From: Streptomyces sp. SN-593 | Lineage (GTDB): Bacteria; Actinomycetota; Actinomycetes; Streptomycetales; Streptomycetaceae | DNA: 64,000 nt | Direction: 5' to 3' | Assembly (NCBI RefSeq): GCF_016756395.1 | Contig: NZ_AP018365.1 | Coordinates: 6,079,001-6,143,000, forward strand | Shown here: piece by piece, positions 19,525-27,744 of the stretch | How positions within the stretch are numbered: the stretch's first letter is position 1 | How the letters are laid out: the number at the start of each line of letters is the position of its first letter | Program-made: the position numbers and the translations under genes | Notes under the pieces: model-generated | Seen by the model: only the letters and a program-made list of their open reading frames with translations | The model's database searches: none | Told to the model about the DNA's origin: nothing

Positions 19525-19935
19525 ATGAAGAGTGCCGGCAGCGCATCGCGCCACCTGAGCGTCCATGTCGACCGCACCGTCGAGGAGGTCTACGCCTACG
19601 CGTCGGACCCGGCGAACCTCCCCGCGTGGGCGCGGGGGCTCGGCGGTTCGATCACGCGGATCGACGGCCGGTGGGTGGCGGAGTCGTCCCCCATGGGGCG
19701 GGTCGAGGTGGCGTTCGTCCCGCGCAACGACCTCGGCGTGCTCGACCACGACGTGACGCTGCCCTCGGGGGAGACCTTCCACAACCCGGTCCGGGTGATC
19801 CCCGACGGCTCGGGGAGCGAGGTGGTCTTCACGCTGCGCCGGCAACCCGGGACGAGCGACGCCGACTTCGAGCGCGACGCCGACACGGTCGCCGCCGACC
19901 TCGACCGCCTCCGGGAGATCCTGGAGTCCGCGTAG
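19525..19935 (+). CDS. SRPBCC family protein
   Basis: The 136-residue protein fits the START/Bet v1-like (polyketide cyclase/AHSA1) fold: LSVHVDRTVEEVYAYASDPA at the start, RVEVAFVPRNDLGVLDHDV in the sheet, and a long C-terminal helix (ADFERDADTVAADLDRLREI). These bind hydrophobic ligands; function unknown. It is divergent from the broken VOC gene with only 82 bp between, so the two may have been a functional pair. Confidence 0.83.
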   Translation: MKSAGSASRHLSVHVDRTVEEVYAYASDPANLPAWARGLGGSITRIDGRWVAESSPMGRVEVAFVPRNDLGVLDHDVTLPSGETFHNPVRVIPDGSGSEVVFTLRRQPGTSDADFERDADTVAADLDRLREILESA

Positions 19936-20046
19936 CCCCCGGCGCCTGTCCGGCGGATCGTGCCGGTCGAGCCCGCGGCCCGGCGGGACCCGGCCCAGGG
20001 GGATCGACCCGGTGGCGTACGGCCAGGCCGCACCGGGCGCCGTGCT

Positions 20047-20421
20047 TCATCTGCGTGCGGCTGCGGCGGTGAACAGCTCCCAGCCGTCGAACTGCCGGGC
20101 CGCCGGGGCGCTCGGGTCCCAGCCGCGCGCGGTGGCCTCGTCGAGGAACGCCCGCACGGTGCCGGGTTCGTGGAGGTTCAACCAGGCGCCGCCCCCGGTG
20201 CCGACGGCGCCGGAGGGGGCGTAGCCGTCGGCGATCATCCGCCCGGGGCCGCCGCGGAAGACGATCAACAGGTGCCCGTGCGTGCCGAGTCGGCGCAGGC
20301 GCAGCACTTCCCGGCAGTCCGTCCACCGGCCTGCCTCGCCCTCGTGCCGGTGCCGCACCGACCACAGGAACGTGGCGTCGCCGACGGCGAGACGACGGGT
20401 CGCGGCTCTGCTACGCGTCAC
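20047..20421 (-). CDS. Conserved hypothetical protein
   Basis: I do not recognise a named family for this 124-residue protein. It reads as alternating beta strands and a C-terminal helix (ATFLWSVRHRHEG; HGHLLIVFRGGPGRMIADGY; PGTVRAFLDEATARGWDP). No signal or membrane segment is present. GTG 20421 lies inside the end of the deaminase gene (11-bp overlap), so the two are translationally coupled and likely share a transcript. Confidence 0.72.
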   Translation of the reverse strand: MTRSRAATRRLAVGDATFLWSVRHRHEGEAGRWTDCREVLRLRRLGTHGHLLIVFRGGPGRMIADGYAPSGAVGTGGGAWLNLHEPGTVRAFLDEATARGWDPSAPAARQFDGWELFTAAAARR

Positions 20422-20917
20422 CGTTCGATCGTAACTCCGGCTGCTCGCCCCCGCCTTGGTCCGCGTCGAGCTGGTGGTCGGCCCAGACGTAGCTCTCGGG
20501 GAGCAGTTCGGCGACCGGGACGGCCCGCAGGCGGTCCCCGGCGCCGACGATGACACGGAGCGCGGGGAAGTAGTCGAGCAGTACCTGCCGGCAGCGGCCG
20601 CACGGCGGCACGACCCCGCGGTCGCGGTCGCCCACCGCGACCATCGTGACGAGGTCGTCGACGCCCGAGGTGGCCGCCGCGCCGATCGCGACCAGCTCGG
20701 CGCAGGGGCCGCCGGTGAAGTGGTAGACGTTCACCGCGGTGACGATGCGGCCGTCCCGGGCGCGGGCCGCCGCGGCCACGGTGTGGTTGTCGCCCCGGCA
20801 GGCCGTGGCCGCGACCTCGGCCGCCGCCCGGATCAGCTCGTGGTCGACGGGCCCGGGCCCGGGTGCGGTCGGCGGCCCGCCGATGGGCCGGGCCGGGTGC
20901 TGTTGCGGTGGGGTCAT
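20411..20917 (-). CDS. Blasticidin-S-deaminase-like cytidine deaminase
   Basis: The 168-residue protein has the zinc deaminase motifs PCAE (Cys72, catalytic Glu74) and PCGRCRQ (Cys106, Cys109). The sequence around them, NVYHFTGGPCAELV and LLPESYVW, is very close to what I recall of the Aspergillus terreus blasticidin S deaminase (NVYHFTGGPCAELV; LLPSGYVW) and less like housekeeping Cdd enzymes. It would deaminate a cytosine nucleoside. A nucleoside-antibiotic resistance role is possible, but a general cytidine deaminase is not excluded. N- and C-terminal tails (about 20 residues each) are extra. Confidence 0.85.
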   Translation of the reverse strand: MTPPQQHPARPIGGPPTAPGPGPVDHELIRAAAEVAATACRGDNHTVAAAARARDGRIVTAVNVYHFTGGPCAELVAIGAAATSGVDDLVTMVAVGDRDRGVVPPCGRCRQVLLDYFPALRVIVGAGDRLRAVPVAELLPESYVWADHQLDADQGGGEQPELRSNGDA

Positions 20918-20975
20918 CTTCGAAGCCTTCGTACGGTGCCGGTCGGTCGCCTCCCAGCTTGCCCTGTCGGCCGCC

Positions 20976-21911
20976 TCACGCGGGGGAGCCGGTCCGGGCG
21001 GAACCCGCCGGCCAGGCCACTCCGGTCAGCCGCTCCGACATCGTCCACAGCCGGCGGGCGAGTTCGGCGTCCTGCGCGGCCGCGGAGCGGGGGATCGGCT
21101 CGGCGGACCCGCGCATGTGCGCGAGGTGGCGCGGACCGGTGAAGCTGTTCCCGGGCAGGTCGGCGACGGCCGCGAACAGCACGGGAAGCGCGCCCTGTTC
21201 GGGGCTCTGCGCCAGCAGCCGCACCATGACCCTGGAGACGGGGCCGTTCTCGCGGTAGATCGCGGTGTCGACGTAGCCGGGGTGCGCCGCGTGGGCCCGC
21301 ACATCCGAACCGGCGGCCGTCAGGCGCCGTTGCAGTTCCGCGGTGAACAGGAGGTTCGCCAGCTTGACCTGGCCGTAGACGCGCGACGACCGGTACGGCG
21401 TGGCCGTCGCAGGGTCCCCCGGCCGCGGGCCGCGGTTCATCGCCTCCAGGGCGTCGAGTCCGGCGAGGTCGAGGCGGGCGAACCGCTCGGCCTGCGAGGC
21501 CACCGTCACCACGCGGCCGGTGAGGTGTTCGAGGAGCAGGGTGGTGAGGGCGAAGTGGCCGAGGTGGCCGGTGCCGAACTGCAACTCGAACCCGTCGGCG
21601 GTGTGCCGGAGTTCGGACGGGGGCGGCGCGGCGGCGTTGTTGACCAGGAGGTCGACCGGCCCCTCCCAGTGCGCGGCGAAGTCCCGTACGGACGCGAGGT
21701 CGGCGAGGTCCAGCGCGCGGACCTCGGTCGTGCCGGGGAGGTGCTCCGCGGCGGCGCGGCCCTTCCCGACGTCGCGCACGGCGAGGACGACGTGGGCGCC
21801 GGCCGCCGCGAGGGCACGGGTGGTGGCCAGCCCGACGCCGCTGTTCGCCCCCGTCACGATCGCCGTTCGTCCGGTGAGGTCGGGCACGTCGGCAGCAGTG
21901 AATGTCGTCAT
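20976..21911 (-). CDS. SDR oxidoreductase, retinol-dehydrogenase-like
   Basis: The classical SDR has cofactor motif TGANSGVG, LVNNAA, a Ser in VVTVASQAE and the catalytic YGQVKLAN (Tyr and Lys). It belongs to the group with an extended C terminus that resembles WWOX/retinol dehydrogenase proteins. ATG 21911 was chosen (311 residues): a promoter with TTGACA and TACTTT ends six bases before it, so the transcript is probably leaderless. An in-frame GTG at 21929 would sit inside that promoter. It is divergent from a TetR gene. Confidence 0.88.
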   Translation of the reverse strand: MTTFTAADVPDLTGRTAIVTGANSGVGLATTRALAAAGAHVVLAVRDVGKGRAAAEHLPGTTEVRALDLADLASVRDFAAHWEGPVDLLVNNAAAPPPSELRHTADGFELQFGTGHLGHFALTTLLLEHLTGRVVTVASQAERFARLDLAGLDALEAMNRGPRPGDPATATPYRSSRVYGQVKLANLLFTAELQRRLTAAGSDVRAHAAHPGYVDTAIYRENGPVSRVMVRLLAQSPEQGALPVLFAAVADLPGNSFTGPRHLAHMRGSAEPIPRSAAAQDAELARRLWTMSERLTGVAWPAGSARTGSPA

Positions 21912-21917
21912 GACGGC

Positions 21918-21967
21918 AAAAGTAGTCACTGCCTACAATGATGTCAATGACAACATCGGCGTATGCT
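21918..21967. promoter_or_regulatory. Divergent leaderless promoters with dyad
   Basis: Minus strand: -35 TTGACA (21947-21942), 18-bp spacer, -10 TACTTT (21923-21918), then six bases to ATG 21911. Plus strand: TATGCT (21962-21967), then six bases to ATG 21974, with a weak -35 TGATGT at 21939. A GATGT-N8-ACATC dyad (21940-21957) lies over both promoters and is the likely TetR operator. Confidence 0.7.
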
Positions 21968-21973
21968 GGCGGC

Positions 21974-22651
21974 ATGCCGGACCGCCCGTACCACCATGGA
22001 CACCTGCGCGCCGCCCTGCTCGCGGCGGCCGAGCGCACGCTCCGCGAGAGCGGGGCCGAGCAGATCTCGCTGCGCGACCTCGCCCGCCAGGTCGGGGTCA
22101 GCCATGCCGCCCCCAGCCGGCACTTCCGCGACCGGCAGGCGCTGCTCGACGCGCTCGCGGAGGTCGGGTTCGCCCGGCTCGGCGCGGAGATCGCCGCCGC
22201 GGTCGACGCGTCGGGGCGGACGGGGGCGCGTGGCGCTGCCGGTGCGGGGGAGGCCGGTGCGGAGGAGGACGGTGCGGAGGAAGCCGGCGCGGAGGAGGGC
22301 GGCACCGTGGGCCGGGCCGGCTTCGAGGCGCAGTTGCGCGCGGTGGCGACGGGCTACGTCCGCTTCGCGGTCGAGGACGCCGCGCTGCTGGAGCTGATGA
22401 TGGCGGTCAGGAAGGACGAGGGGGCGGACGCCAAGACGCCGGAGCGGCCGTACGTCCTGCTCGACGAGCTGATCCGCCGAGGCCACGCGTCGGGCTGTCT
22501 CGCGCCAGGCGACCCGGGCCGCCTGGTGCTGATCGTCCTGGCCACCTTCCAGGGCATCGCCGCGCTGGTGACCTCCCGCAGGGTGCCCCTGGACCGGATC
22601 GACGCGCTCGTGGCGGACGCGGCCGCGCTCTTCGTGCGGCACGACGACTGA
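21974..22651 (+). CDS. TetR/AcrR family regulator
   Basis: The 225-residue regulator begins PDRPYHHGHLRAALLAAAER and has a TetR HTH with recognition part LARQVGVSHAAPSRHFRDRQ (about 36-55). Residues 75-105 are a Gly/Ala/Glu-rich insertion (GAGEAGAEEDGAEEAGAEEG) not expected in the family, followed by a helical ligand domain with the TetR_C-type segment RLVLIVLATFQGIAALV. Upstream in-frame ATGs at 21938 and 21941 lack ribosome binding sites; ATG 21974 is favoured by the -10 position. It should repress the divergent SDR. Confidence 0.87.
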   Translation: MPDRPYHHGHLRAALLAAAERTLRESGAEQISLRDLARQVGVSHAAPSRHFRDRQALLDALAEVGFARLGAEIAAAVDASGRTGARGAAGAGEAGAEEDGAEEAGAEEGGTVGRAGFEAQLRAVATGYVRFAVEDAALLELMMAVRKDEGADAKTPERPYVLLDELIRRGHASGCLAPGDPGRLVLIVLATFQGIAALVTSRRVPLDRIDALVADAAALFVRHDD

Positions 22652-22702
22652 GGGCGCGACGACTGACGGCACGCCGCCGCGGGCCGCCCCCGCGGAAGAC
22701 GT

Positions 22703-22744
22703 GACGGCCGGCGGTGGCAACGGAAGGTGCCACCGCCGGCCGTC
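22703..22744. terminator. Bidirectional terminator hairpin
   Basis: GACGGCCGGCGGTGGCA (22703-22719) pairs perfectly with 22728-22744 across an 8-base loop, a 17-bp stem. It lies between the ends of the convergent TetR and nuclease genes and can serve both. Confidence 0.88.
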
Positions 22745-22768
22745 AACAGGCCGTGCCTCGCAGGGTGG

Positions 22769-25294
22769 TTACGGCTTCAGCCGCACGATCTGCGGGTCGT
22801 GGTCGCTCGTCTGGTCGGCGAACTCGGAGTTGATGTGGACCACGTCGTAGTCCACCCGCTTGTCGAGGTCGGGGCTGACCAGGATGTGGTCGAGCACCTG
22901 CGAGTTGCCCTCGTAGACGTAGGAGTAGCGCTCCGCCGCCGGGAGGGTGTTGACCAGGTCGGTCAGCGTCTTGCCGTTGTCGGTGAGCGAGGTCACCGCG
23001 GGCGAGAACTGGTAGTCGTTGAGGTCGCCCAGGACGACGACGTCGGCCTTCGGGTCGGCGGCCTCCAACTGCGCCACGAAGTCGTGCTCCAGGATCGCCT
23101 GGCGCACCCGCTGCACCTCGGAACTGCGCACCGGCGGCTGGAAGCGGCTGTCGATGCCCTGGTCGCCGCCCTTGCTGTCGAAGTGGTTCGCGATCACGAA
23201 CAGCTTCTTGCCGCGGAAGGTGAACTCCGCCGCCAGCGGCTTGCGGCTGCTGTCCCAGGCGGGGTCGTTCGGCGCGATCCGGCCGGGGGAGGCGGTGAGT
23301 TGGGTCGCGTCGCCCTTGCCGGTGATGCCGACGGCGGTCGTCGCGTCACCGCCGGCGCGGTCGACGAAGCTCACCCGGTCGGGGTTGAAGAGGAACACCG
23401 AGCGGATGTTGCCGCCGGGCTCGCCGCCGTCCTTGTCGTTGACCGGGTCGATCTCCCGCCACTGGTAGTGCGGGCCGCCCGCGGCGGCGATCGCGGCGGT
23501 GAGCTTCGTCAGCGTCTGGTCGGCGGCGACCACGCCGTCGTCCGTGGCGCCGTCGTTGTCCTGGATCTCCTCCAGCGCCACCACGTCGGGCGACCGCAGG
23601 TTGGTGACCAGGCCCTTGGCCAGGGCGTCGAACTTCGACTGCGCGTTGTCGGGCGCCAGGTTCTCCACGTTGTACGTGGCGATGGTGGCCTGGCTCGACG
23701 ACGCCTTGGCGGTCACCTCGGGCGTGATCCCGCCGCTCTTGACGGTCCCGAGGGTGCGCGCCTGGATCGCGTACGTGCCGCCGAACTGGTTGTAGTCCAG
23801 CGGGCCGGTGGTGGTGCCCTTCAGCGTGTCGCCGACGTCGGCGGTCGGGAACGCCGAGGTGGAGGTCGGGATGAGCGACTGCACCATCAGGCGGCCGGAG
23901 TTGGGCGCGTCGTAGCCCGTGTAGAGGGTGCCGCCGCGCTTGGTCGGGTTCTGCTTCGGCTTCACCGTGACCCACAGCTCGGAGTACGGGTCGGTGGCGC
24001 CGACCACCCGGCTGCTGCCGATCTGGACGTTCATCCCTTCGAGGGAAGCGTACAAATCGAGCGCGTATTCGGACGGGCGCAGGGGGAGGCTCTCGATGGA
24101 ACCGCCGCCCGCGCTGGGCGCGAAGGAGTCCGGCACCTCCTTGTCGTCCAGCACCACCGGGGCGGGCACCGGGTTGCCGCTGGAGACCGTGGTCACCGTG
24201 GGCTTGGTGATCTCCGTGACGGCCTGTCCGCCGACGGTGGTCCCCCCGGGGTAGTAGTCCGAGACCGTACCGGCGACGGAGACGCTGTCGCCGACGGAGA
24301 CCGTGGGAGTGGAGCCGGTGTAGACGAAGACGCCCTCGCTGGTGCGCGGGTCGCTGTCCGGGTGCGGGTCCTGGAACCAGAAGCCCTGCGAGGAACCGTA
24401 GGCGCGCACGCCGGTGACGATGCCGGTGGCGCCGCTGACCGCCTTGCCCTCGTACGGCGACACCCGGGTGTCCCCCTGGATGTCGTGGATCTTCACCGCG
24501 GCCGGCGGCGAGGTCGGCGGCGAGGTGGGCGGGCTGGTCGGCGGCGGCGTCGGGCCGCTGCCGCCGGTGCCCGCGGCGTTCTGCGGGGTCGGGTCGCCGG
24601 CGGTGAAGTCGGCCGCGTTGTCGTCGGTGTCGGCCAGCGCGGAACCGCGCGCCACCGACGCGGTGTTGCTCGCCCCGGCGGCCGGGCCGCTGCCCTCGTG
24701 CACCACGGCCGTGCCGAAGCCGACGAGGTCCTTCACCCGCGAGTCCGCGGCGCAGTCGGCTGCCGTCACGCAGGTCAGCGCGTCCGTGCCCTGCACCAGG
24801 GCGATGGTGCCGGAGGTGGCGGACATCGCGATGGTGCCGGTCGCGTCCGGCGTCGGCAGCGCGGTGCTGCCGCCGGTGCCGGCGACCTCGCCGACCAGGT
24901 AGCGGCCGCCCGCGGCGAGCGAGCCGGTCAGCGGGGTGGCCTGCCACTTGGAGGTCGCGGTCGGCGCCCCCGACAGGTACTGGATGCTGTAGTCGCTCAG
25001 GTCCAGCGCTGAGGCACCGGAGTTGGCCAGCTCGACGAAGTCGTTGGTGTACGTGGCGCCGGCGTTGCCGCCACCGCCGTACACCTCGGCCACCACGGCG
25101 TCGGCGGACGGCGTGGCGAAGGCGGAGTGGACGCCGATGCCCGCCAGGACCACGGCACCGGCTATGCCGAACGGCAGGACCCGCTTGCGCAGCAGGGCCG
25201 GGCGCGGCGGGGGCGTTGCGGACCCGGCCTGCGCGGCCTGCCCGCTCGTACCGGGTCTCGCGGGGCGCGACGCGCCCTCAGGGGAGTGCGACAC
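22769..25294 (-). CDS. Secreted ExeM/NucH-type endonuclease
   Basis: The 841-residue protein has a signal segment (VLPFGIAGAVVLAGIGVHSA), a lamin-tail domain (AEVYGGGGNAGATYTNDFVE; about 70-200), a Pro/Thr linker, an OB-fold part (about 270-460) and a C-terminal endonuclease/exonuclease/phosphatase domain. The last has ATYNVENLAP, EEIQDND, ANHFDSKGG, VVLGDLNDYQ and SDHDP, all the expected metal and catalytic residues. It should degrade extracellular DNA for nutrient use. The GTG at 25294 has AAGGAG upstream. The gene is preceded by its own promoter region. Confidence 0.92.
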   Translation of the reverse strand: MSHSPEGASRPARPGTSGQAAQAGSATPPPRPALLRKRVLPFGIAGAVVLAGIGVHSAFATPSADAVVAEVYGGGGNAGATYTNDFVELANSGASALDLSDYSIQYLSGAPTATSKWQATPLTGSLAAGGRYLVGEVAGTGGSTALPTPDATGTIAMSATSGTIALVQGTDALTCVTAADCAADSRVKDLVGFGTAVVHEGSGPAAGASNTASVARGSALADTDDNAADFTAGDPTPQNAAGTGGSGPTPPPTSPPTSPPTSPPAAVKIHDIQGDTRVSPYEGKAVSGATGIVTGVRAYGSSQGFWFQDPHPDSDPRTSEGVFVYTGSTPTVSVGDSVSVAGTVSDYYPGGTTVGGQAVTEITKPTVTTVSSGNPVPAPVVLDDKEVPDSFAPSAGGGSIESLPLRPSEYALDLYASLEGMNVQIGSSRVVGATDPYSELWVTVKPKQNPTKRGGTLYTGYDAPNSGRLMVQSLIPTSTSAFPTADVGDTLKGTTTGPLDYNQFGGTYAIQARTLGTVKSGGITPEVTAKASSSQATIATYNVENLAPDNAQSKFDALAKGLVTNLRSPDVVALEEIQDNDGATDDGVVAADQTLTKLTAAIAAAGGPHYQWREIDPVNDKDGGEPGGNIRSVFLFNPDRVSFVDRAGGDATTAVGITGKGDATQLTASPGRIAPNDPAWDSSRKPLAAEFTFRGKKLFVIANHFDSKGGDQGIDSRFQPPVRSSEVQRVRQAILEHDFVAQLEAADPKADVVVLGDLNDYQFSPAVTSLTDNGKTLTDLVNTLPAAERYSYVYEGNSQVLDHILVSPDLDKRVDYDVVHINSEFADQTSDHDPQIVRLKP

Positions 25295-25470
25295 CGGAGT
25301 GGATCTCCTTTGTGCGGTGGGCGATTTACGGTGCCGCGGGCGCACCGCCCCCGGAGAGGGAGGAGGAGACACGCGCGAACGCGCTCAAGATACGCGCGTA
25401 GATCTGGCCGCAGAAGGTATTCGGAGTTAATTCTCGGTACCCGTTGTGGTGGGACCGGTCACGGAGCGCG

Positions 25471-26250
25471 TCACGCGGGCGGGGGAGGGGCCCCGGGAGC
25501 GCGGGTCCGGGCAGGGGGTGCGGCGTCGTTCGGGGCCCTGTCGGCTGGGGCGGAAGGCGCCTGCGGCGCCCGGGGGTTCGGGTCGGCGCAGGAGGCGGCG
25601 CTGTCGCCGGCGGTGCTGTCGGGAGCGGTGCGGGCGGGTGAGGTCCGGTCGGGAGGGGTACGGGCGGCGTGACCGTCGGACGCGTGGTCGGGCTCGTCCT
25701 CGGCGGGGGTGGTGGCGGCTGCTGCTTCCGCCCGGGCGTCGGCTTCGAGTTGTTCGGCGGCCCAGCGCGCCCACTCGGCGGTGGCGGCGGACAGGCGCAC
25801 GCCGAGCTCGGCCGCGTAGGCGCCGAACCCGGAACCGCCGCCGGCGGACGCCAGGTCGCGCAACCGGCCGATCTCCTCGGCCCGTTCGCGGTGGAACCGC
25901 TCCTCGGCCCTGGCCAGGCCGGCGGCGACCTCCGGGCCGAGCGTGGGCAACAGGAAGGCGCGCAGCGCGACTTCGCTGCGCACGGTGCGGCTCGGCTCGA
26001 CCCCGGTGAGCCAGCACCGCAGTTCCTCGCGGCCGGACCCGGTGACGTAGTAGCGCTTGCGGCCGCGCGGTCCGGTGTCCTCCACGCCGATCAGGCCGGC
26101 TTCGAACATGCGGGCCAACTCCGGGTAGACCTGGCTGTGTCGCGCCGCCCAGACGTGGCTCAGCGACCCGGCGAAGTCCCGGGTGAGCGCGTATCCGCTG
26201 GAGGGGCCGCGAGAGGCCAGCAGGCCCAGCAGCGCCATGCGCAGCGACAT
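25471..26250 (-). CDS. PadR family regulator with a long tail
   Basis: The 259-residue protein begins with a PadR winged helix: MALLGLLASRGPSSGYAL and SQVYPELARMFEAGLI, then YYVTGSGREELRCWL. A C-terminal coiled segment (about 95-170; RAEERFHRERAEEIGRLRDL) should dimerise. The last 80 residues are Pro/Ala/Asp-rich and likely disordered, which is unusual for PadR. The start has GGAG upstream. It is divergent from a cupin gene, and a perfect dyad lies between them. Confidence 0.88.
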   Translation of the reverse strand: MSLRMALLGLLASRGPSSGYALTRDFAGSLSHVWAARHSQVYPELARMFEAGLIGVEDTGPRGRKRYYVTGSGREELRCWLTGVEPSRTVRSEVALRAFLLPTLGPEVAAGLARAEERFHRERAEEIGRLRDLASAGGGSGFGAYAAELGVRLSAATAEWARWAAEQLEADARAEAAAATTPAEDEPDHASDGHAARTPPDRTSPARTAPDSTAGDSAASCADPNPRAPQAPSAPADRAPNDAAPPARTRAPGAPPPPA

Positions 26251-26330
26251 CGTGCTCCACGCTCCTTCCGTCGGATCGGGTGAACGGCCGCGCGGGCGCG
26301 CGCTCGGGCGCGGCCGCACGGTAAAGTCCC

Positions 26331-26350
26331 ACCTGTCAATGTTGACAGGT
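26331..26350. promoter_or_regulatory. Probable PadR operator
   Basis: ACCTGTCAA (26331-26339) and TTGACAGGT (26342-26350) are exact inverted repeats separated by TG. PadR-type sites are often ATGT/ACAT or TGTCA-type dyads. It lies 80 bp before both starts, in the PadR/cupin gap. Confidence 0.75.
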
Positions 26351-26419
26351 CCGTTGGGACAGCGAGCCGCCGAACCACCGTACGAGACCGGGCACATCAC
26401 ACGCGGGAAAGAGGAGACG

Positions 26420-26752
26420 ATGACCGATCTGCCCAAGGGCTGGGACATCGCCCACGACGGCGAACTCGCCGGCACCGAATGGATTCCCTGGGGCACGGAC
26501 GGCAGGGCCCGGGCGAAGATCGCGGCCCGCGCCGACGGCTACCACGTGGCCGTGGTCGAGGCCGAGCCCGGCTACCGCACCGACCCGCACATCCACGAGA
26601 ACACCGAGTTCTTCTACCTGATCGAGGGCCGGGTCAGCAACCAGGGCCACACGATCACCGCCGGCGGCCTCTTCGCGGCCGCGGTGGGCTCGGAGCACAA
26701 CGACTTCGTGGCCGAGACCAAGGTGAAGTACCTCTCGATCTTCAAGCTCTGA
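26420..26752 (+). CDS. Small cupin-domain protein
   Basis: The 110-residue protein is a single cupin barrel. Motif 1 is PHIHENTEFFYLIEGRVSNQ, with His, His and Glu as metal ligands; motif 2 includes GSEHNDFVAETKVKYLSI, with a His. It may be a dioxygenase-like or isomerase-like enzyme or a sensor; not decidable. It has a good ribosome binding site (AGAGGAGACG) and is divergent from PadR, its likely repressor. Confidence 0.86.
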   Translation: MTDLPKGWDIAHDGELAGTEWIPWGTDGRARAKIAARADGYHVAVVEAEPGYRTDPHIHENTEFFYLIEGRVSNQGHTITAGGLFAAAVGSEHNDFVAETKVKYLSIFKL

Positions 26753-26816
26753 CGTCGCGTCACCCGCCCCACCCCTCGCGGACCGGCGGACTTCAGGGCG
26801 TCCCGGGCCGGCACGC

Positions 26817-27488
26817 CTATCCGGCTGCCGGCAGGGACACGCTCTGGAGGCCGCGCAGGCCCGTGACGATCAGTTGGACCCCGCGCCGGTAGTACAACTC
26901 GGCGCTCACACACGCCGTCAGGGGCGCGGCGGCGGCCACGATGCGGGGGTAGCGGCGCGGCGAGAGCGCGCCGAGCCGGGCCCGCTCGGTGCGGACCGCC
27001 GCCTCCTGCTCCTCGCTGTCGCCCGACGCCTTCCCGGGCTCGCCGATCACCAGGGTGATCAGTGACGCCAGGACGTGGCAGGCGCTGTCCGCGGACTGCT
27101 GGACATCCATGCCGCCGGCGTCGAGGTGCATGAGCACCCGCTCGGTGAGGTCGAGGCCCGGCTCGCTCCCGGTGATCCGGGTGAGCAGCAGCATGGCGGC
27201 GTTCGGATGCGGCACCAGCGCCTCCAGCACCGCGGCCAGCACGTCCTCCAACTGCGCGTACCAGGGCCGGTCGTCCGGCGGCGGCAGCTCGACCGACGCG
27301 AGCAGGCTCTCCGCAACGGCGTCGAGCAGGCCGTCCTTGTCCGGGAAGTGCCGGTAGAGGGCCATCGGCGTCACGTCGTGCTGCTGGGCGACCCGGCGGA
27401 TCGTCACGGCGTCCAGGCCGTCCGCGTCGGTCACGGCCAGGGCCGTCGCGATCAGCTCGTCGCGGTTGAGTCGCTTGTGCGCGGCCAT
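26817..27488 (-). CDS. TetR family regulator of the adjacent MFS gene
   Basis: The 223-residue regulator has a TetR HTH at about 10-55: RDELIATALAVTDADGLDAV and RVAQQHDVTPMALYRHFPDK. The C-terminal domain resembles that of TetR-class drug-efflux repressors (TetR_C-like, with ELPPPDDRPWYAQLEDVLAA). ATG 27488 has GGAAGG upstream; the frame is open to 27539. It is divergent from a DHA2 efflux pump, the standard pump-repressor arrangement. Confidence 0.9.
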   Translation of the reverse strand: MAAHKRLNRDELIATALAVTDADGLDAVTIRRVAQQHDVTPMALYRHFPDKDGLLDAVAESLLASVELPPPDDRPWYAQLEDVLAAVLEALVPHPNAAMLLLTRITGSEPGLDLTERVLMHLDAGGMDVQQSADSACHVLASLITLVIGEPGKASGDSEEQEAAVRTERARLGALSPRRYPRIVAAAAPLTACVSAELYYRRGVQLIVTGLRGLQSVSLPAAG

Positions 27489-27625
27489 CTCTCGCCTTCC
27501 GATCAGCTCGGTGGTGTCCATCGTACGCAGGCCCGGCACCCGCGATCCCCCGCCGCTTCGGCTTCTCCGGCCGCTCCGGCTCCCCCGTCGCTCCGGCTCC
27601 CTCCGTCGCCGCGGCCCACCCGACG

Positions 27626-27680
27626 TTTACAACGTACACATTCCCTGTATGGTGACTCCGTAAGCATACGCCGTACACAT
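27626..27680. promoter_or_regulatory. TetR/MFS intergenic control region
   Basis: CGTACACAT occurs twice as a direct repeat (27633-27641 and 27672-27680), and GTATG (27647-27651) faces CATAC (27665-27669). A possible plus-strand promoter is TTTACA (27626) with TATGGT (27648), 16-bp spacer. These fit a TetR operator over the efflux promoter. Confidence 0.6.
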
Positions 27681-27744
27681 CCTGGCGTGTGCGTCCTTTC
27701 CGGCCTGCCCGGATCAGCCACCACCAGTCACCTGCGGAGACGTC

